DNA of 64,000 nucleotides from Mesorhizobium ciceri WSM4083 (GTDB taxonomy: Bacteria; Pseudomonadota; Alphaproteobacteria; Rhizobiales; Rhizobiaceae), in NCBI RefSeq assembly GCF_000519305.1, contig NZ_JAFG01000004.1, positions 62,001 through 126,000 on the forward strand. The letters are read 5' to 3'. The position numbers were made by a program, and so were the translations under genes. This document shows positions 25,484-35,583 of this stretch, piece by piece. The notes under the pieces are model-generated. The model did not search any database. It was given only the letters and a program-made list of their open reading frames with translations, and was not told the DNA's origin. The first letter of the stretch is position 1. Each line of letters opens with the position of its first letter.

Positions 25484-27031
25484 TCATCGCCCCCTGGAAA
25501 GACTGCCCAGGATGCCGCGCACAATCGCCCTGCCAACCGACGAGCCGACCGAGCGCACCACCGACTTGATCGCGGCTTCCGCCACCGTCTGGCGGTTGGA
25601 CGGGCGCGGTGAAGACGTGCGCCTGCCACCGGATTGCGGCGCGGGATCGTCATTGCCGAAACCCGGAATGGTCCAGCGAGATCCGCCGCTGCCGGCCTGC
25701 TGGGCCTGCTCTTCGGCATCCTGCGCGTCCTTCGCCTTCTTCTGCAGCATTTCGAAAGCCGATTCGCGATCGACGGCCTGATCGTACTGGCCGGCGACCG
25801 GGCTTTCCTGGACCAGCTTTTGCCGCTCGGCGGCCGTAATAGGCCCAAGCCGCGAGGATGGCGGGCGGATCAGTGTCCGCTGCACCATGGACGGAACACC
25901 CTTGGCCTCCAGCGTCGAGACCAGGGCCTCGCCCGTGGCAAGCTGGGTAATGGCGGTCATGCAGTCGAAATCTGGATTGGGCCGGAACGTCTCGGCCGCC
26001 GTCCTCACCGCCTGCTGCTCACGCGGCGTATAGGCGCGCAGCGCGTGCTGGACGCGATTGCCAAGCTGGGCCAGGACTTTTTCGGGGATATCCAAAGGGT
26101 TCTGCGTGACGAAATAGACGCCGACGCCTTTCGAGCGGATCAGGCGGACCACCTGTTCGACGCGATCAATCAGCACTTTGGGTGCTTCGTCGAACAGAAG
26201 ATGCGCTTCGTCGAAGAAGAACACCAGTTTCGGCTTGTCGGGGTCGCCGACTTCCGGCAGCACCTCGAACAGTTCCGACATCAGCCACAACAGGAAGGTC
26301 GCGTAGAGACGCGGATTCATCATCAGCTTGTCGGCGGCAAGCACGCTGATGGCGCCGCGTCCGTCGCGTGTGGTGCGCATGATGTCGGCGATGCGCAGTG
26401 CCGGCTCGCCGAAGAAGTTTGCCGCCCCCTGCTGCTCCAGGACCAGCAGCGTGCGCTGGATAGCCCCGACCGATGGCTTCGTCACGTTGCCATAGCGTGA
26501 GCCGATCTCGTCGGCGCGCTCGGCGATGTTGGCGAGCAGCGCCTGCAGGTCCTTCATGTCGAGCAGCAGCAGACCTTCCTCGTCCGCGAGGCGGAAGGCG
26601 ATGTTCATGATGCCTTCCTGCGCCTCGGTCAGGTTCATCAGGCGCGACAGCAACAACGGCCCCATTTCCGAGACCGTGGCGCGGATCGGATGACCCTGCT
26701 CGCCGAACAAGTCCCAGAAGATAACGGGGAATTCCTGGAAGTCATAAGGATCGAGCTTGACCTGTTCGGCCCGCTTGACGAGGAAATCCTGTGCCGTGCC
26801 CATCATCGCGATGCCCGATAGATCGCCCTTGATGTCGGCGCAGAACACCGGCACGCCGGCGTTGGAAAATCCTTCGGCCAGGATCTGCAAGGTGACTGTC
26901 TTGCCGGTACCGGTGGCGCCGGTCACCAGGCCATGACGATTCCCATATTGCAGCAACAGTTGCTCGGCACGCTGATAGCTGTCGTCGGGCTTGCGGCTGG
27001 CGCCGATGAAAATACTGGTGTCGTCAGCCAT
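25484..27031 (-). CDS. HerA-like ATPase (DUF853)
   Basis: A 515-residue P-loop ATPase of the HerA/FtsK superfamily, DUF853 type. Walker A is [12 protein letters not shown], Walker B is [13 protein letters not shown], and a sensor region reads [12 protein letters not shown]. The C-terminal 110 residues are Gln/Ala/Ser/Arg-rich and likely disordered before a short helical tail. Members are presumed DNA translocases or helicases, but a role in repair is not proved, and no NurA nuclease gene is adjacent. It is monocistronic with its own terminator; the upstream region carries three 19-bp direct repeats. Confidence 0.85.
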   Translation of the reverse strand: MADDTSIFIGASRKPDDSYQRAEQLLLQYGNRHGLVTGATGTGKTVTLQILAEGFSNAGVPVFCADIKGDLSGIAMMGTAQDFLVKRAEQVKLDPYDFQEFPVIFWDLFGEQGHPIRATVSEMGPLLLSRLMNLTEAQEGIMNIAFRLADEEGLLLLDMKDLQALLANIAERADEIGSRYGNVTKPSVGAIQRTLLVLEQQGAANFFGEPALRIADIMRTTRDGRGAISVLAADKLMMNPRLYATFLLWLMSELFEVLPEVGDPDKPKLVFFFDEAHLLFDEAPKVLIDRVEQVVRLIRSKGVGVYFVTQNPLDIPEKVLAQLGNRVQHALRAYTPREQQAVRTAAETFRPNPDFDCMTAITQLATGEALVSTLEAKGVPSMVQRTLIRPPSSRLGPITAAERQKLVQESPVAGQYDQAVDRESAFEMLQKKAKDAQDAEEQAQQAGSGGSRWTIPGFGNDDPAPQSGGRRTSSPRPSNRQTVAEAAIKSVVRSVGSSVGRAIVRGILGSLSRGR

Positions 27032-27341
27032 ATGTCCGGTCTCCGCAAACTGATGTGTCTAATGCCAGTGGCCTTGCCGCAGGTATAGTGAGGCCATTGC
27101 ACAGCGACAATGCCATTCGTCCAAATCGGGGCCATTCGTCCAAATCCGGGCCATTCGTCCAAATCGGGTTTTTGGAGCTTGCGGATTTTGCCGCTGTTTG
27201 GCAATCGTCGTCCACGCGGACTGACCTATATCTGATGGATCGAATCCGGCCTCTGAAAGCGCATTGCATTGCGATATCGGACCGGGGACCGTAGACTGAA
27301 CCGCTCCCGGCCGGTGCGGCCGCATGAAACGAGGAGGACGG
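27032..27341. other. Divergent intergenic region, HerA-like / methylmalonyl-CoA mutase
   Basis: About 310 bp. Besides the 19-bp repeats it holds a possible plus-strand promoter zone around 27170-27290. I see no cobalamin riboswitch box, although the downstream enzyme is B12-dependent. Confidence 0.4.
27113..27168 (+). repeat. Three 19-bp direct repeats
   Basis: Units of CCATTCGTCCAAATCGGG occur at 27113-27130, 27132-27150 (one inserted base) and 27151-27168, a period of 19 bp. They lie in the divergent region between the HerA-like gene (start 27031) and the mutase operon (start 27342). Three near-identical units in a promoter region suggest iterated binding sites or slippage-generated repeats. 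Confidence 0.9.
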
Positions 27342-28784
27342 ATGGGCGCCGGAGCCTTGATCCAGGACGTGGAACCCGAGAACGCCGAGCATCAGCGATG
27401 GCTCGCCTTGGCGGAAAAGGCATTGGCAGGCGCTTCCTTCGAGGAAAAGCTGGTCTCGCACAGCGACGACAACATCCGTATCGAACCGCTCTACGACCGC
27501 AGCACCGCGGCGGAACCGATCGTGCGCGCAAACCCGAAATCGCCATGGATCGTCAGCCAGCGGGTCGACGATCCCGACGTCGACCGCGCCAGAAGCCAAG
27601 CGCTGGAAGATGTTGCACAGGGTGCCACGGGATTGTCGCTGGTCTTCGAAGGGGCGCCGAACGCGTTCGGCTACGGCTTGCCGAGAACGGCGGAAGCGCT
27701 GGAGGCGGTGCTGGACGGCATACCGCTCAACCGCATCCAGGTTCGTATAGACGCCCATCCCTGGAGCCGCGCCGTGGCCGACTGGCTGGTCGCGTTCCTG
27801 AGCAAGCGGCGGTCGGACCCGGCAAAGCTCAACCTCTCCTTCGGCATCGATCCAGCGGCGATCTTCGCGGGAACCGGTCGGCTGCGCATGTCGATCGAGG
27901 CGCTGCAGGCCTCCATGCCGCAGTCGCTGGCGCATTTCTTCGCGATGGGCGTTCCAGGCGTGCTGCTGGAAGCTGACGGGCGCGTGTTCCACAATGCCGG
28001 CGCCACGGAAGCGCAGGAGCTTGGCATCATGCTGGCTTCGGCTGTCTCCTACCTGAGAATGTTCGAGACGGCGCGGCAGCCACTTATCTATGCCGCACCT
28101 CATATCGGTTTTGCACTCAGCGTCGACCAGGACCAGTTGCTGTCGATAGCCAAGATGCGGGCGCTGCGCAGGCTATGGGCGCGGGTGCAGGAAGCTTGTT
28201 CGATCCCGACATCCACGGCCAATATCCATGCCGAGACGTCGTTTCGCATGATGACGGCGATGGATCCGGAGACCAACATCCTGCGCACCACCATTGCATG
28301 CTTTGCCGCGGCGTGCGGCGGCGCCGATTCGATCTCCATCCTGCCGCACACGATTGCGCATGGTCTGCCGGCGGGTTTTGCCCGTCGCGTTGCCCGCAAC
28401 GCGCAACTGATCATGGCCAATGAAAGCCACATCGATCATGTCACCGATCCCGCCTATGGTTCCGGCGCTGTGGAGGCGCTGACTGCGGAATTGTGCGAAC
28501 TGGCCTGGGCGGAGTTGCAGACGATTGAAGCCGAGGGCGGTGTCCTGTCCAGCCTTCAGGACGGGCACATCCAGAAGCGCGTTCACGCAGCGGCGGAGCA
28601 GCGCAATGCAGCCTACCGCACAGGCCAACGGGCCATCATCGGCACCACGCTCTATCCATCGAAACACGAACGCCCGGTCGAGACGCTGGCAGCGGAACGC
28701 CGACCGGCCTTCACCGAAGGCGTTGCCGTCTGCGAGCCGCTGTTTCCAGTCCGCATCGACCAATTGATCGGAGCCGGCTCTTGA
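27342..28784 (+). CDS. mutA: Methylmalonyl-CoA mutase small subunit
   Basis: A 480-residue small (beta) subunit of methylmalonyl-CoA mutase, partner of the B12-binding large subunit in propionate, valine and odd-chain fatty-acid breakdown. Family blocks include [20 protein letters not shown] and [20 protein letters not shown]. The C-terminal cobalamin domain is degenerate or absent, as usual for this subunit. ATG 27342 is preferred over 27324 because GAGGAGGA lies directly upstream. The stop overlaps the large-subunit start (TTGA), so the two are translationally coupled. Confidence 0.9.
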   Translation: MGAGALIQDVEPENAEHQRWLALAEKALAGASFEEKLVSHSDDNIRIEPLYDRSTAAEPIVRANPKSPWIVSQRVDDPDVDRARSQALEDVAQGATGLSLVFEGAPNAFGYGLPRTAEALEAVLDGIPLNRIQVRIDAHPWSRAVADWLVAFLSKRRSDPAKLNLSFGIDPAAIFAGTGRLRMSIEALQASMPQSLAHFFAMGVPGVLLEADGRVFHNAGATEAQELGIMLASAVSYLRMFETARQPLIYAAPHIGFALSVDQDQLLSIAKMRALRRLWARVQEACSIPTSTANIHAETSFRMMTAMDPETNILRTTIACFAAACGGADSISILPHTIAHGLPAGFARRVARNAQLIMANESHIDHVTDPAYGSGAVEALTAELCELAWAELQTIEAEGGVLSSLQDGHIQKRVHAAAEQRNAAYRTGQRAIIGTTLYPSKHERPVETLAAERRPAFTEGVAVCEPLFPVRIDQLIGAGS

Positions 28785-30904
28785 TCCCGGACTTCGGCCA
28801 GATCGGCTGGGTCCCGCCACGCCGCACGCCTGTCGAGCTCAAAGGCCAGCGGACCACGCCGGAGGGGCTCGTCGCCAAGCATCTGTACAATCAAAGCGAC
28901 CTCAAGGGGTTGCCGCATCTCGACACCTATCCCGGCCTGCCACCCTTCGTGCGCGGCCCCTACCCGACCATGTATGTCCAGCAGCCCTGGACGATCCGGC
29001 AATATGCCGGTTTCTCGACCGCCGAAGATTCCAACGCCTTTTACCGACGCAACCTTGCCGCTGGTCAAAAGGGCCTGTCGGTCGCCTTCGATCTCGCCAC
29101 GCATCGCGGCTATGACAGCGATTATCCGCGCGTTGCCGGCGATGTCGGCATGGCGGGCGTCGCCATCGATTCCATCCTCGACATGCGGCAGCTCTTCGAC
29201 GGTATTCCGCTCGACGAGATGACGGTATCGATGACGATGAACGGCGCGGTGCTGCCAATCATGGCGCTTTACATCGTCGCGGCGGAAGAACAAGGCGTTG
29301 CGCAGAAGGATCTCGCCGGGACCATTCAGAACGACATTCTGAAGGAGTTCATGGTCCGCAACACCTACATCTATCCGCCGAAACCTTCGATGCGGATCGT
29401 GTCGGACATCTTCTCATACACATCGAAGAACATGCCGAAGTTCAATTCGATATCGATCTCCGGCTATCACATGCAGGAGGCCGGCGCGACGGCCGACCTC
29501 GAGCTCGCCTACACGATCGCCGATGGCATCGAGTATGCCCGCGCTGGCGTCGCGGCGGGCCTCGACATCGACCGCTTTGCGCCGCGCCTGTCCTTCTTCT
29601 GGGCCATCGGCATGAATTTCTTCATGGAAGTCGCCAAGCTGCGGGCCGCGCGCCTGTTGTGGGCGACCCTGATGCAGAAGAATTTTTCGCCCAAGGACGA
29701 GCGCTCGCTGTCGCTGCGCACCCATTGCCAGACTTCTGGCTGGTCGCTGACAGCACAGGATCCCTACAACAACATTGTCCGCACCATGATCGAGGCAATG
29801 GCTGCAACGCAGGGCCACACCCAGTCGCTGCACACCAATTCCTTCGACGAGGCGATGGCGCTGCCGACCGACCACTCGGCGCGGATCGCCCGCAACACCC
29901 AGCTCATCCTGCAAAAGGAATCCGGCACCACGCGCGTCATCGATCCGTGGGGTGGCTCCGCCTATCTCGAGCGGCTGACGCATGATCTGGCGGCGCGCGC
30001 GCTTGCCCATATCGAGGAGGTCGAGGCGCTCGGCGGCATGGCGGCGGCGACCGAACAGGGCATTCCCAAGCTGCGCATCGAGGAAGCCGCCGCACGCACG
30101 CAGGCGCGCATCGATTCCGGCGAGCAGATGCTGGTCGGCGTCAACGCCCATCGGCCCGAGACCGACATCGAGGTCGACGTGCTGAAGATTGACAATGCCG
30201 AGGTCAGGGCGCGGCAATTGTCGAAGCTGCAACGGCTGAAGGGCACGCGCGACGTCGCCGCCGTCGAAAGCGCGCTCGATGCGCTGACCCGTGCCGCGCA
30301 AGGCAACGAAAACCTGCTGGAGTTCGCCATCCGCGCCGCGCGCGCCAATGCCACGGTCGGCGAGATTTCATTGGCCTTGGAAAGAGCCTTTGGGCGCCAC
30401 GTCGCTACGGTGCAGACCATTTCCGGCATCTATCGCAAGGCGCTTGGCGATCATCCCGTGGTCGAGGGTCTGCAGGACAAGCTTGACGCCTTCGAGAAGA
30501 AGACCGGCGGCAAGCCGCGCATTCTCGTCGCCAAGATGGGCCAAGACGGCCACGACCGTGGCCAGAAGGTGATCGCCACGGCCTTCGCCGATCTCGGCTT
30601 CGACGTCACCGTCGGCGCGATGTTCCAGACACCCGATGAGATCGCCAGGCTGGCGGTCGCACAGGACGTCCACATCGTCGGCGCCTCGTCGCTGGCGGCG
30701 GGACATCTGACGCTGATCCCCGAACTGCGTGACGCGCTGAAAAAGCTCGGCCGAGGCGACATGCTGATCGTCGCCGGCGGCGTCATCCCACCGCAGGACT
30801 ACGACGCGGTGCGGCAAGCGGGGGCTGCCGAGATCTTCCCGCCGGGCACGGTCATACCGGAAGCAGCGGATCGCCTGCTGGACCGGCTGCTGGCCACGGA
30901 CTAG
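28781..30904 (+). CDS. mutB: Methylmalonyl-CoA mutase large subunit
   Basis: A 707-residue catalytic subunit. The N-terminal TIM-barrel domain ([40 protein letters not shown]) binds the CoA ester. The C-terminal B12 domain has the base-off motif DGHDRG with cobalt ligand His591, then GAS and GGVIPPQDY. It converts methylmalonyl-CoA to succinyl-CoA. The start is TTG at 28781, overlapping the mutA stop; TTG is needed because the coding match begins there and no ATG is near. Length is normal for the family. Confidence 0.93.
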   Translation: MIPDFGQIGWVPPRRTPVELKGQRTTPEGLVAKHLYNQSDLKGLPHLDTYPGLPPFVRGPYPTMYVQQPWTIRQYAGFSTAEDSNAFYRRNLAAGQKGLSVAFDLATHRGYDSDYPRVAGDVGMAGVAIDSILDMRQLFDGIPLDEMTVSMTMNGAVLPIMALYIVAAEEQGVAQKDLAGTIQNDILKEFMVRNTYIYPPKPSMRIVSDIFSYTSKNMPKFNSISISGYHMQEAGATADLELAYTIADGIEYARAGVAAGLDIDRFAPRLSFFWAIGMNFFMEVAKLRAARLLWATLMQKNFSPKDERSLSLRTHCQTSGWSLTAQDPYNNIVRTMIEAMAATQGHTQSLHTNSFDEAMALPTDHSARIARNTQLILQKESGTTRVIDPWGGSAYLERLTHDLAARALAHIEEVEALGGMAAATEQGIPKLRIEEAAARTQARIDSGEQMLVGVNAHRPETDIEVDVLKIDNAEVRARQLSKLQRLKGTRDVAAVESALDALTRAAQGNENLLEFAIRAARANATVGEISLALERAFGRHVATVQTISGIYRKALGDHPVVEGLQDKLDAFEKKTGGKPRILVAKMGQDGHDRGQKVIATAFADLGFDVTVGAMFQTPDEIARLAVAQDVHIVGASSLAAGHLTLIPELRDALKKLGRGDMLIVAGGVIPPQDYDAVRQAGAAEIFPPGTVIPEAADRLLDRLLATD

Positions 30905-30964
30905 GACTGCTGCATCTCTGAAAAGGTTGTGCTAGACTGACACTGCAACCAAGGTGCGGTAACC

Positions 30965-31189
30965 GTGAAGACGACCATCCACAAGCTCGACGACGGATCA
31001 GATGCCCTGATCTTGCCACGGAAAATGCTGGACAGCTTGAATCTGCAATCGGGCGATCAGCTCCAGATCATCGAAACTGATGACGGCATCATTTTAAGGC
31101 CGGTGGCCGACAGGTTCGAACGGCAGATGAAGGCCGCGCGCGAGGTCATGGAAAAATATCAGGTCGGGCTTCAGAAACTCGCCAAATGA
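30965..31189 (+). CDS. AbrB/MazE/SpoVT-type DNA-binding protein, orphan
   Basis: A 74-residue protein with an AbrB-like swapped-hairpin fold: DALILPRKMLDSLNLQSGDQLQI and IETDDGIILRP. The charged C-terminal helix could bind a toxin. Proteins of this type are usually antitoxins of Doc- or VapC-like toxins, but no toxin gene follows. Its stop overlaps an ATG (31186) that opens a nine-codon frame ending at 31215, possibly all that is left of a coupled gene. The start is GTG at 30965, 60 bp after the mutase stop. Confidence 0.78.
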   Translation: MKTTIHKLDDGSDALILPRKMLDSLNLQSGDQLQIIETDDGIILRPVADRFERQMKAAREVMEKYQVGLQKLAK

Positions 31190-31221
31190 CCCGCCAATCA
31201 GTGCTGCGGATTTGAGACGTC

Positions 31222-31695
31222 CTAGCTCTCGGACAGCTTGACGATTTCCCATTCCTTGCCGTTGACGCTGGCCAAGTCGCCGACCTTCTTGCCGAACAGG
31301 GCGACCGCCATCGGCGAAACATGCGAAATGCTACCCTTGGTGGGATCAGCCTCGTCTTCGCCGACGATTTTCCAGTGCACCTTCCTGCCGTCGTCGCCCT
31401 CGATCGTGACGCCCATGCCGAAGCGCACCACGTCGCTGCCCGGCTCCGGTACGGAGAGTTCGGCGCTTTCACGCCGGGCGGTCCAATAGCGCAGGTCGCG
31501 CGACACGACCGCGATGCGCTCGCGGTCGGCTTTGCGTTCGGCTTTTGCCAATATCTCGCGCAGATCGGCCAAATTCTCCTCGATCTGCGCCAGGCCGCGT
31601 TCCGTCACCAGATTGCGATGGTGGCTGACCGGCCGCTCACCGACGCCGGCGATGGCATTTTCGCTGTCTTCCTCGCGGGTGAAAGCTCTGCTCAT
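31222..31695 (-). CDS. GreA/GreB family transcription elongation factor
   Basis: A 157-residue Gre-type factor. The N-terminal coiled coil (GLAQIEENLADLREILAKAERKADRERI) would enter the RNA polymerase secondary channel, and the C-terminal FKBP-like domain includes ISHVSPMAVALFGKKVGD. The coiled-coil tip region is less acidic than in canonical GreA, so cleavage-stimulating activity is uncertain; rhizobia carry such extra Gre paralogues. A GAGG site precedes the start. It is monocistronic. Confidence 0.85.
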   Translation of the reverse strand: MSRAFTREEDSENAIAGVGERPVSHHRNLVTERGLAQIEENLADLREILAKAERKADRERIAVVSRDLRYWTARRESAELSVPEPGSDVVRFGMGVTIEGDDGRKVHWKIVGEDEADPTKGSISHVSPMAVALFGKKVGDLASVNGKEWEIVKLSES

Positions 31696-31816
31696 TGCCT
31701 CAACTTAGGCGCGGAAAGGTTGCTCGACAAGCCATTGTCGTTTCCGTCGAGAGGAGAGGCAGACCGTCTGGCACGATTCCTGCGATGCCAAGGTTGAACG
31801 CTGGGATTCTGTGCCG

Positions 31817-33193
31817 ATGTTGAACAGACGAACGCTGCTGACCGGAACCGCCGGCTTCGCCGTCCTGGGCCTTGCGCTCGGCAAGGCGGCCGCTGCCAGT
31901 CTGACCGGCATCGAGAAAGCCTCGATGCGCGGCTCGATCAATGCCACCGAACTCGGCGTGCAGCCCGGCACATCAGACGATCAGAGCAAAGCCTTCGCCA
32001 AACTGTTGCGTGACGCAAACAGCCGCGACATGCCGATATTCCTGCCGCCCGGCACCTATGTCGTCTCCAATCTTTCGCTGCCCGGCCGCGTGCGTCTTTC
32101 CGGGGTGCCGGGCGCGACGCGCATCGTTTACGGCGGTGACGGCCACCTGTTCATGGCCGAACAGGCCGACCATGTCGAACTCAGCGGGCTGGTCTTTGAC
32201 GGCAGCAACCGCACGATGGGCGATTACACGCAAGGGCTGCTCGATCTGCGCCGTATCGCGCACCTCGCCATCGACAATTGCCAGATCACCGGCAGCGGCA
32301 AGAACGGACTGGCGCTGGAACATGCGGCGGGCCGGGTCGAGCGCAGCGAGATATCGGGCGCCGCCGATGCCGGCATCTATTCGGTCGAGGCTGGCGGGCT
32401 GTCTATCACTGATAACACCGTCTCCGATTGCGCCAATGGCGGCATCCTCGTGCACCGCTGGCAGGTGGCCGAAGACGGCACCATGGTCACCGGCAACCGC
32501 GTCCAAGGGATCCAGGCACGCAGCGGCGGAACCGGGCAGAACGGCAACGGCATCAATGCCTTTCGCGCCGGCAATGTCGTCATCTCGGGCAACATCGTCT
32601 CGGACTGCGCCTTCTCGGCGATCCGCGCCAACAGCGCCAGCAACCTGCAGATATCGGGCAACACCTGCTCGCGTTCGGGCGAAACGGCGGTCTATTCCGA
32701 GTTCTCGTTCGAAGGCGCCATCATCAGCAACAACATTGTCGACGGCGCCTCCAACGGCATCTCGATCGTCAATTTCAACGAAGGCGGCCGTATGGGCGTC
32801 TGCTCCGGCAACATCGTGCGCAATCTGTCGACCAGCGGCCCCTACCCCGCCGACTCGCCGGGATTTGGCGTCGGCATCGGCGTTGAGGCCGACACCACCG
32901 TTTCCAACAACGTCATCGAGAACGCGCCGCTCTATGGCATGCAGATCGGCTGGGGCCCGTACCTGCGCAATGTCGTCGCCACCGGCAACATCATCCGCAA
33001 GGCCGGAACCGGCATCGTCGTGTCCGTCGTCGAGGGCGCCGGCACGGCCATCATCTCCGACAATGTCATCGACGGCGCGCTGAATGGCGCCATTGTCGGC
33101 CAGCGCTGGGCCGAGCCGGCGACAGGCGATCTCGCCTCGTCAAACGATACCGGCTATGCGCATCTGACCGTCGAGCGCAATCACGTCAGTTGA
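31817..33193 (+). CDS. Tat-exported parallel beta-helix repeat protein (TIGR03808 type)
   Basis: A 458-residue secreted protein. The N-terminus is a Tat signal (MLNRRTLLTGTAGFAVLGLA) cut near AAA, then a pectate-lyase-like right-handed beta-helix over residues 45-450, with many turns such as NNIVDGASNGISIVNFNEGG and GNIVSDCAFSAIRANSASN. It matches the TIGR03808 group of uncharacterised alphaproteobacterial proteins. No catalytic pattern of a known polysaccharide lyase is obvious. ATG 31817 was chosen; a GTG at 31811 is in frame. It overlaps the convergent asparaginase gene by 8 bp. Confidence 0.85.
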   Translation: MLNRRTLLTGTAGFAVLGLALGKAAAASLTGIEKASMRGSINATELGVQPGTSDDQSKAFAKLLRDANSRDMPIFLPPGTYVVSNLSLPGRVRLSGVPGATRIVYGGDGHLFMAEQADHVELSGLVFDGSNRTMGDYTQGLLDLRRIAHLAIDNCQITGSGKNGLALEHAAGRVERSEISGAADAGIYSVEAGGLSITDNTVSDCANGGILVHRWQVAEDGTMVTGNRVQGIQARSGGTGQNGNGINAFRAGNVVISGNIVSDCAFSAIRANSASNLQISGNTCSRSGETAVYSEFSFEGAIISNNIVDGASNGISIVNFNEGGRMGVCSGNIVRNLSTSGPYPADSPGFGVGIGVEADTTVSNNVIENAPLYGMQIGWGPYLRNVVATGNIIRKAGTGIVVSVVEGAGTAIISDNVIDGALNGAIVGQRWAEPATGDLASSNDTGYAHLTVERNHVS

Positions 33194-34190
33194 GGGCTGC
33201 TGTCGGCCTCAGCGCTCCGACCTTGGCACCGTTGCGGTTTTCGATGGGCGTGTTTGCCAATTCGAGCAGCTTCGCCGCCAAGACCTCGTCGGCACGCAAC
33301 AGTTTGGCAAGGACGGCGGCAACCATGGCTTCGCCGGCGCGGCCGGCGCCATCATCGCATTTGAGCGCGATGCCGAGGCCAAGTTCCGGAATTGCGGCAC
33401 AATGGACGCCTTCGGCGCCGCCTTTCGTGAAAATCCGCCCTGGTGCGGCCTCCATCAACGCGACGTCTTCGCGGCCGCTGCCGGCAACGAAGAAGGGCTC
33501 GGCCATGCAGGCGGAAAGCAGCCGCTTTGCAGCCTTGGCTCGCTCTGGGCCAAAGCCTGATGTCGTGGCCATGCGGGCAAAGCCGAGCGCGAAGCTCCTG
33601 AGCGGCACCGCATAGGTTGGGATCGAACAGCCATCAATGGCACGCTGGTCCGCGCCATGGACAGCGCCCGTGACCGACTGCATGGCGTCGCGCACCATCT
33701 CCTGCAGGCCGTGTCCCGGCTTGACATAGCCACGATGTGCAATGCCGGCGTGGACGCAGGTGCAGAGGAAGCCGGAATGCTTGCCGGAGCAATTGTTGTG
33801 CAATGCGTTTGGCGAGCCGCCGGCGCGGGCGAGCGCAATCTCGGCGTCATGGTTGGACGGCCAATGCGTGCCGCATCCGAGCGCCGACCCGTCCAGCCCG
33901 GCCTTGGCCAGCATGGATCGCGCCAGTTCGACATGGGCCGGCTCGCCTGAGTGGGACGCACAGGCAAGCGCCAGTTCGCGGTTGCCGAAGCCATAGGCAT
34001 CGGCCGCCCCGCTTTCGACCAACGGCAGTGCCTGGATCGCCTTGACCGCCGAGCGCGGAAACACCGGCTTGGCCGTGTCGCCGATCTCCCAGACGGGCTT
34101 GCCGTCGCCATCGAAGACCGCGACCGAGCCGCGATGCGCGCTCTCGACGATCGCGCCGCGCAACACTTCGATCAGAACCGGATTTGTCAT
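33186..34190 (-). CDS. L-asparaginase, rhizobial (Asparaginase_II) family
   Basis: A 334-residue member of the Rhizobium etli-type L-asparaginase family, structurally unrelated to the E. coli enzymes. Family blocks are HRGSVAVFDGDGKPVWEIGD, FPRSAVKAIQALPLVESGAA, CASHSGEPAHVELARSML and NNCSGKHSGFLCTC, with CGTHWP before it. It converts asparagine to aspartate and ammonia in the cytoplasm. ATG 34190 follows a strong GGGAGGG site; the longer open frame upstream runs into the thiolase gene. It is the second gene after the thiolase on the minus strand (25 bp gap). Confidence 0.9.
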   Translation of the reverse strand: MTNPVLIEVLRGAIVESAHRGSVAVFDGDGKPVWEIGDTAKPVFPRSAVKAIQALPLVESGAADAYGFGNRELALACASHSGEPAHVELARSMLAKAGLDGSALGCGTHWPSNHDAEIALARAGGSPNALHNNCSGKHSGFLCTCVHAGIAHRGYVKPGHGLQEMVRDAMQSVTGAVHGADQRAIDGCSIPTYAVPLRSFALGFARMATTSGFGPERAKAAKRLLSACMAEPFFVAGSGREDVALMEAAPGRIFTKGGAEGVHCAAIPELGLGIALKCDDGAGRAGEAMVAAVLAKLLRADEVLAAKLLELANTPIENRNGAKVGALRPTAALN

Positions 34191-34215
34191 GAACCCTCCC
34201 GTAAATGCGGGCGGT

Positions 34216-35382
34216 TTATCTGATCCGGTCGAGAATGGAAACGTAGTTGGCGACCGCCGCACCGCCCATATTGAAGATGCCGCCGAGTTTTGCACCGGGC
34301 ACCTGGATGCCGCCGGCCTCGCCGACAAGCTGCATGGCGGTCAAGACATGCATCGACACGCCCGTGGCGCCGATCGGATGGCCCTTGGCCTTCAACCCGC
34401 CGGATGGATTGACCGGCAGGCGGCCATCCCTGGCTGTCGTGCCGTCCAGCGCCAGCTTTGCCCCCTCTCCCGGCTTGGCAAGGCCCATCGCCTCGTACTC
34501 GATCAGTTCGGCAATGGTGAAGCAGTCATGCGTTTCGACGAAGGACAGATCGTCGAGCGTCACGCCGGCCGATTTCAACGCCCGGTTCCAGGCCTGCTCG
34601 CAGCCTTCGAAGGTCAGGATGTCGCGCTTCGACATCGGCAGGAAATCCTGCACATGCTCGTTGGCGCGGAAAGCGACTGCCCGGCGCATCTTCAGTGCGG
34701 TCGCGGTGTCGGCGAGGATAAGGGCGGCGGCGCCGTCCGAGACCAGCGAGCAGTCGGTGCGCTTCAGAGGACCGGCAACGAACGGGTTCTTCTCGCTCTC
34801 CTGGCGGCAGAACTCATAGCCGAAATCCTTGCGCATCTGCGCATAGGGATTGTCGACGCCGTTCTTGTGGTTCTTGGCGGCAATCATCGCCAGCGCATCC
34901 GACTGGTCGCCGTAGCGCTGAAAATAGGCCTGCGCGATCTTGCCGAAGACGCCGGCGAAACCCGCAGGCGTGTCGCCATCCTCGGGCAGATAGGACGCCT
35001 TGAGCAGGTTTTTGCCGATCTCCGGCCCCGGCGTCGACGTCATCTGCTCCGCGCCGACCACCAGCACGATGCGGGCGGCATTGGCGTCGATGGCGCGGAT
35101 ACCTTGCCTGACCGCCGCCGATCCGGTGGCGCAAGCGTTCTCGACGCGCGTCGCCGGCTTGAAGCGCAGCCGGTCGTCGGCCTGAAGCACCAGGCTGGCG
35201 GTGAAATCCTGGGCCGAAAAGCCGGCGTTGAAATGGCCGAGCACGATCTCGTCGACCTCGTCGGGACCGATGCCGGCATGGTCGAGCGCGTCCGTTGCCA
35301 CCTTGACGATGAGGTTTTCGAGCGTTTCGCCTTCGAGCTTGCCGAAGCGCGAATGCGCCCAGCCAGCGATGCATGCGGTCAT
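34216..35382 (-). CDS. Thiolase family protein (acetyl-CoA acetyltransferase-like)
   Basis: A 388-residue thiolase-fold protein with nucleophile Cys in RVENACATGSAAV and the C-terminal motifs ETHDCFTIAELIEYEAMGL and NPSGGLKAKGHPIGATG. The ETHDCF form places it in the SCP-x/lipid-transfer-like thiolase group, which cleaves 3-oxoacyl-CoA or acts in sterol and branched-acid breakdown, rather than in classical FadA enzymes. ATG 35382 has a GGAG site; in-frame starts exist upstream to 35424. It is divergent from betI, and a weak dyad ATTGTT/AACAAT lies at 35441-35460. Confidence 0.85.
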   Translation of the reverse strand: MTACIAGWAHSRFGKLEGETLENLIVKVATDALDHAGIGPDEVDEIVLGHFNAGFSAQDFTASLVLQADDRLRFKPATRVENACATGSAAVRQGIRAIDANAARIVLVVGAEQMTSTPGPEIGKNLLKASYLPEDGDTPAGFAGVFGKIAQAYFQRYGDQSDALAMIAAKNHKNGVDNPYAQMRKDFGYEFCRQESEKNPFVAGPLKRTDCSLVSDGAAALILADTATALKMRRAVAFRANEHVQDFLPMSKRDILTFEGCEQAWNRALKSAGVTLDDLSFVETHDCFTIAELIEYEAMGLAKPGEGAKLALDGTTARDGRLPVNPSGGLKAKGHPIGATGVSMHVLTAMQLVGEAGGIQVPGAKLGGIFNMGGAAVANYVSILDRIR

Positions 35383-35533
35383 GGCGGTCTCCATCCTTGG
35401 CGCCAGCCTAACATGTGGGCTCACGGCGCACGTCGCATTTATTGTTCAAAGATAAACAATCCGGCTGGTTCGTGAAGGGCTGGAGGCGGACAATCGCTTG
35501 GTACAGCCAAGATCGCGGCCGATTTTTTTGTTG

Positions 35534-35547
35534 ATTGACGCGTCAAT
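35534..35547. promoter_or_regulatory. Predicted BetI operator
   Basis: A perfect 14-bp palindrome ATTGACGCGTCAAT lies 37 bp upstream of betI. Its half site ATTGAC resembles the dyad bound by E. coli BetI between its divergent bet promoters. It is well placed to block transcription of the bet operon until choline is present. Confidence 0.6.
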
Positions 35548-35583
35548 AAAAAATAACCCTGTTTCTCAAAGGATCATGGCGAG

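Noticed and set aside
27113-27168. Possible small CRISPR-like array
   Set aside because: The three units follow each other with almost no spacer (period 19 bp), so they are tandem direct repeats, not repeat-spacer units.
27032-27341. Cobalamin riboswitch upstream of the B12-dependent mutase
   Set aside because: No recognisable B12 box or suitable leader length was found; the enzyme uses B12 but the region does not show the switch.
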